7,340 nucleotides of DNA from Fischerella sp. GTDB lineage: Bacteria > Cyanobacteriota > Cyanobacteriia > Cyanobacteriales > Nostocaceae. Position numbers and translations under genes: made by a program. The stretch is taken from positions 1 through 7,340 of the forward strand of contig JANZYY010000247.1 in the NCBI GenBank assembly GCA_026419705.1, in the 5' to 3' direction. This document shows positions 5,374-7,340 of the stretch, in pieces (the stretch's first letter is position 1; every line of letters begins with the position of its first letter). The notes beneath the pieces were generated by a model, which worked only from the letters and a program-made list of their open reading frames with translations, was not told where the DNA came from and made no database searches.

Positions 5374-5556
5374 TCACTCATTTTTGAGGTTGTATGTGAG
5401 AGGTGGCTGATGATTCGGAACATTGCTTGAAGAGTAATTAGCAATGACAAACAAGGGTATTGTCAAAGTTAACAGACCGATCAAAGTTCCCACAATGTCT
5501 GCCACGCGATGGGAATACGTGTCGGATGAATCGGCAGACTGACTGTTTGAGTCCAT
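5374..5556 (-). CDS. Small single-pass membrane protein, function unknown
   Basis: A 60-residue ORF with a clear protein-like layout. A polar, serine-rich N-terminus (1-16, MDSNSQSADSSDTYSH) precedes one hydrophobic helix (about 18-41, VADIVGTLIGLLTLTIPLFVIA). A short polar tail (42-60) contains PNHQPPLTYN. No catalytic motif, cysteine pair or cleavable signal peptidase site is obvious, so it is probably anchored in the thylakoid or plasma membrane, possibly as a small subunit or modulator. I do not recognise the family. It stands alone in a long noncoding stretch. No Shine-Dalgarno precedes the ATG. The coherent transmembrane segment, glycine in the helix and charged residues at its edges argue against chance, but similarity to homologues is untested. 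Confidence 0.65.
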   Translation of the reverse strand: MDSNSQSADSSDTYSHRVADIVGTLIGLLTLTIPLFVIANYSSSNVPNHQPPLTYNLKNE

Positions 5557-5831
5557 AAAAGATCAATTTAGTTACATCAGTTGTAGACTGTAGACTGACT
5601 CTTTTTGAAGAGCCTAACTACTATTTTAGCTATTTTTTAACCGTATATATTCTAGTCGTCAAGCATTGTCCTCATTTTTGAAAGTATCATCCTAAATTTA
5701 TTGGAGTCAAAAAACTTGACCCTAATCCACTTCTCGGAAAATCGTAGTAATTGCGTAACTATTTTTGCAACCTTTCCTATGATATTTCGTCATATCTGTA
5801 TTCAATATGAATAAATTTATAGCATCAATAA

Positions 5832-5867
5832 TTACATTTTTCAATTATCTCTGAGATAAAAATGTAA
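5832..5867. repeat. Perfect 10-bp inverted repeat
   Basis: TTACATTTTT (5832-5841) is the exact complement of AAAAATGTAA (5858-5867); the 16-base loop contains ATCTCTGAGAT, which can pair a little further. In DNA this AT-rich, such a hairpin may arise by chance. Confidence 0.35.
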
Positions 5868-5931
5868 GTTTATATACAGTTTTATCTCTCACACTTTTAT
5901 TATTTTAGCTTAGAAATATATACTTATTTTT

Positions 5932-6050
5932 TATACAGGACTCCTATTTGATTTTTGAAAAAAAACTCAGTATACTTTTTGTTCCCTGTTATCCGTTCCC
6001 TGTTCCCTGCCCTCACGAATAAGTTCAGAAATCAAATCGGATTGCTATAC
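5932..6050. mobile_element. MITE-like element (imperfect terminal inverted repeats)
   Basis: The left end TATACAGGACTCCTATTTGA... (from 5932) and the complement of the right end, TATAGCAATCCGATTTGA... (from 6049 leftward), align over about 26 bases with a 2-base gap. The shared core ATTTGATTT(T/C)TGAA differs at one position. The roughly 119-bp interior holds GTTCCCT heptamers and no coding capacity. Similar sequences with this CTCCTATTTGATTTTTGA end are familiar from Nostoc genomes. Transposase dependence and target duplication cannot be shown here. Confidence 0.45.
5981..6008. repeat. Heptamer array GTTCCCT
   Basis: Four heptamers: GTTCCCT (5981), GTTATCC (5988, variant), GTTCCCT (5995), GTTCCCT (6002), followed by the related GCCCTCA. 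A short tandem repeat typical of heterocystous cyanobacteria, inside the MITE-like element. Confidence 0.8.
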
Positions 6051-6148
6051 ATTATTTATTTACCGAAAAAGCACTGAATATGCATCGATGTTTTGTTAAT
6101 TGAATAAGTATTATTGCTGAAAATTTTATCAACTTTGATATAAATACC

Positions 6149-6156
6149 GCGATCGC
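6149..6156. repeat. HIP1 octamer (GCGATCGC)
   Basis: Exact copy in noncoding DNA, the only intergenic HIP1 in the window. Confidence 0.9.
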
Positions 6157-6170
6157 AGACAACATTGTAG

Positions 6171-6192
6171 AGACGCTTCCAACAGCGCGTCT
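6171..6192. repeat. Short palindromic repeat AGACGC...GCGTCT
   Basis: AGACGC (6171-6176) pairs with GCGTCT (6187-6192) around a 10-base loop, preceded by TTGTAG. The GTAGAGACGC...GCGTCT form resembles a common dispersed Nostoc palindrome, here partly decayed on its right side. Confidence 0.45.
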
Positions 6193-6366
6193 GGTCATCA
6201 GGATATGTTGCTATAAATTAACTCTGAATAAATACAGATAAAAATCTTGCATTTGGGATTCTGGTTCAGCGATTGCACTCAAAAACATTCATGCAAGAGA
6301 CAGTCATAAGAATTCACTAGTATATTTTCTTAATATTTTCTTATAAACAATCAATCAACCAAAGTT

Positions 6367-6397
6367 AAAAAAACCGCCACTAGTTGAGTAGGGCGGT
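6367..6397 (-). terminator. Intrinsic terminator of the DUF362 gene
   Basis: On the minus strand ACCGCC (complement of 6392-6397) pairs with GGCGGT (complement of 6373-6378), followed by seven T residues (complement of 6367-6373). An inner ACT/AGT pair can extend the stem. It lies about 165 bp beyond the DUF362 stop codon, with no gene between, and faces the right way to end that transcript. Confidence 0.8.
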
Positions 6398-6563
6398 CTG
6401 GTTAAGCAATCGGAGGGTATTTTCAGCTTACTTTGCTGATTTTGAGATTGTTGTAGCAGAATATGCACTTATTGCTAGCATCAGGCACTAGACTTCTTGC
6501 TATTTTAGGAAAAAGTGAAAGGGCAGGCCTTTGACTGGGGTAAAAGTAAAGTCCTTAAAACTT

Positions 6564-7340
6564 CTAACGTTTACCACTAGCACTTATTGGTTCCTTAATA
6601 AATCGAATGTAAAGATGTTTGAACGTAGACTTAATCACGCGAGGCATACCAAAATCGATCGGAATAAACTTGTCCGGTAACAGCCAATCATCTATTTGTA
6701 ATAAACTGGGATGCAAATGAGAATAATAGATAGCCTCTAGCTCCGGACAAACCCCTAGCCGCATGGATGCAGCTACAGTCGGTACTTGTATCGCTGGCAC
6801 GCTGAGTATTTCTACTATTGTCCGATCTAAAGCAAATACATCTGTTGATGCCCCTAAAATACCTAGCAGACGTGGTTCACCGCCACTGGGACCATTACCT
6901 TCGTGACCAATGATACCATCTAATATGGTCAAATGGGGATTAATTGCCCTGGCAGTTTCTACTAACATTTCTGCAAATCTGTTCGCATCTTTGCCAGCTT
7001 CCATGTGCCACCAGGCTTTCATTTTGCCAGGGACACAACCAAACAAGTTTTTCACCCCTAAGGTCAGTACTAGTTGGACGTGAGATTTCACTTTCGGGAG
7101 ATTAATCACTACATCTGCCTCCATTGCTTCTTTGGAAAGTAGCAGATGGTTAAACTCCTTACTGACAGTTTGGTAACGATGCCCGTGGAAATCTATAATT
7201 GGGAGATTAAGTTCTTCTATAAGCGGCAGATAGCCATTTGCAACAGCAACTCCCCTAGCGCTGCCAAAAGCAGGACTGTCACCCAAAAATGGCTTACCAC
7301 CTGCCTCAATTACCATCTGTGCTACTGTGTAAACCAATTC
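6564..7340 (-). CDS. DUF362 domain-containing protein (N-terminus beyond window edge)
   Basis: The C-terminal 258 codons of a DUF362 (PF04015-type) protein; the frame is open through the right edge (…ELVYTVAQMVIEAGG), so the real start lies outside and the TTG at 7337 is not a start. Family hallmarks are GDSPAFGSARG, the central ADVVINLPKVKSHVQ followed by TLGVKNLFGCVPG, and DGIIGHEGNGPSGGEPR. Some relatives carry a C-terminal ferredoxin-like 4Fe-4S domain. Here the protein ends in a basic helix (FKHLYIRFIKEPISASGKR) with only two scattered cysteines, so no cluster domain is present in this part. The biochemical function of DUF362 proteins is not established. A minus-strand terminator lies about 165 bp downstream. 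No neighbouring gene suggests a pathway. Confidence 0.9.
   Translation of the reverse strand, partial: ELVYTVAQMVIEAGGKPFLGDSPAFGSARGVAVANGYLPLIEELNLPIIDFHGHRYQTVSKEFNHLLLSKEAMEADVVINLPKVKSHVQLVLTLGVKNLFGCVPGKMKAWWHMEAGKDANRFAEMLVETARAINPHLTILDGIIGHEGNGPSGGEPRLLGILGASTDVFALDRTIVEILSVPAIQVPTVAASMRLGVCPELEAIYYSHLHPSLLQIDDWLLPDKFIPIDFGMPRVIKSTFKHLYIRFIKEPISASGKR

Larger units (their letters stand above)
5557..6563. other. About 1 kb AT-rich noncoding region
   Basis: No credible ORF on either strand. It contains the upstream region of the small membrane protein gene, a long hairpin (5832-5867), a MITE-like inverted repeat (5932-6050) enclosing heptamer repeats, a HIP1 site (6149-6156), a short palindrome (6171-6192) and the terminator of the DUF362 gene (6367-6397). 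The rest shows nothing I can name. Confidence 0.7.

Noticed and set aside
7335..7337. TTG as the start codon of the DUF362 protein
   Set aside because: The frame is open to the window edge and the family has more N-terminal sequence, so the gene is simply truncated.

Overview
The window looks like chromosomal DNA of a filamentous, probably heterocyst-forming cyanobacterium (Nostoc/Anabaena type). The evidence is five exact copies of the cyanobacterial HIP1 octamer GCGATCGC in 7.3 kb, tandem heptamer repeats of the kind scattered through Nostocales genomes, a Nostoc-style dispersed palindrome, and a CPP1/DUF3353 J-like membrane protein, a family found in cyanobacteria and chloroplasts. The genus is an inference from repeat style and general knowledge, not from a database match.

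Layout, left to right. (1) 1-567, minus strand: the first 189 codons of an OmpR/PhoB-type response regulator, cut by the left edge. (2) 568-1218: a 651-bp spacer between divergent genes, with two plus-facing terminator-like hairpins and a leader hairpin. (3) 1219-1848, plus strand: the only plus-strand gene, a CPP1-like J-like protein with four membrane segments. (4) 1849-1951: a convergent junction built largely from heptamer repeats. (5) 4063 down to 1952, minus strand: panD (aspartate 1-decarboxylase), then 11 bp later an MBL-fold protein, then after 115 bp a HAD-family phosphatase. (6) 4064-4442: an unexplained 379-bp spacer. (7) 4955-4443, minus strand: ppa (soluble inorganic pyrophosphatase), starting at GTG behind a clear Shine-Dalgarno. 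(8) 4956-5373: a spacer with a hairpin and a dispersed palindrome. (9) 5556-5374, minus strand: a 60-residue single-pass membrane protein of unknown function. (10) 5557-6563: about 1 kb of AT-rich DNA without a convincing gene, holding a MITE-like inverted repeat, a heptamer array, and a minus-strand terminator. (11) 7340-6564, minus strand: a DUF362 protein whose N-terminus lies beyond the right edge.

The genes are mostly housekeeping. panD makes beta-alanine for pantothenate and CoA, and ppa removes pyrophosphate from biosynthetic reactions. No defence, secondary-metabolite, phage or CRISPR system is visible. The most notable observation is the MBL-fold protein directly behind panD. Its whole fold is recognisable, but all four residues of the HxHxDH metal motif, and the following ligand histidine, are replaced (N95, Q97, N99, R100, Q179). 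It therefore looks like a non-catalytic pseudo-enzyme. Secondary points are the plus-facing terminators with no gene in front of them, the MITE-like element, and the small membrane protein.
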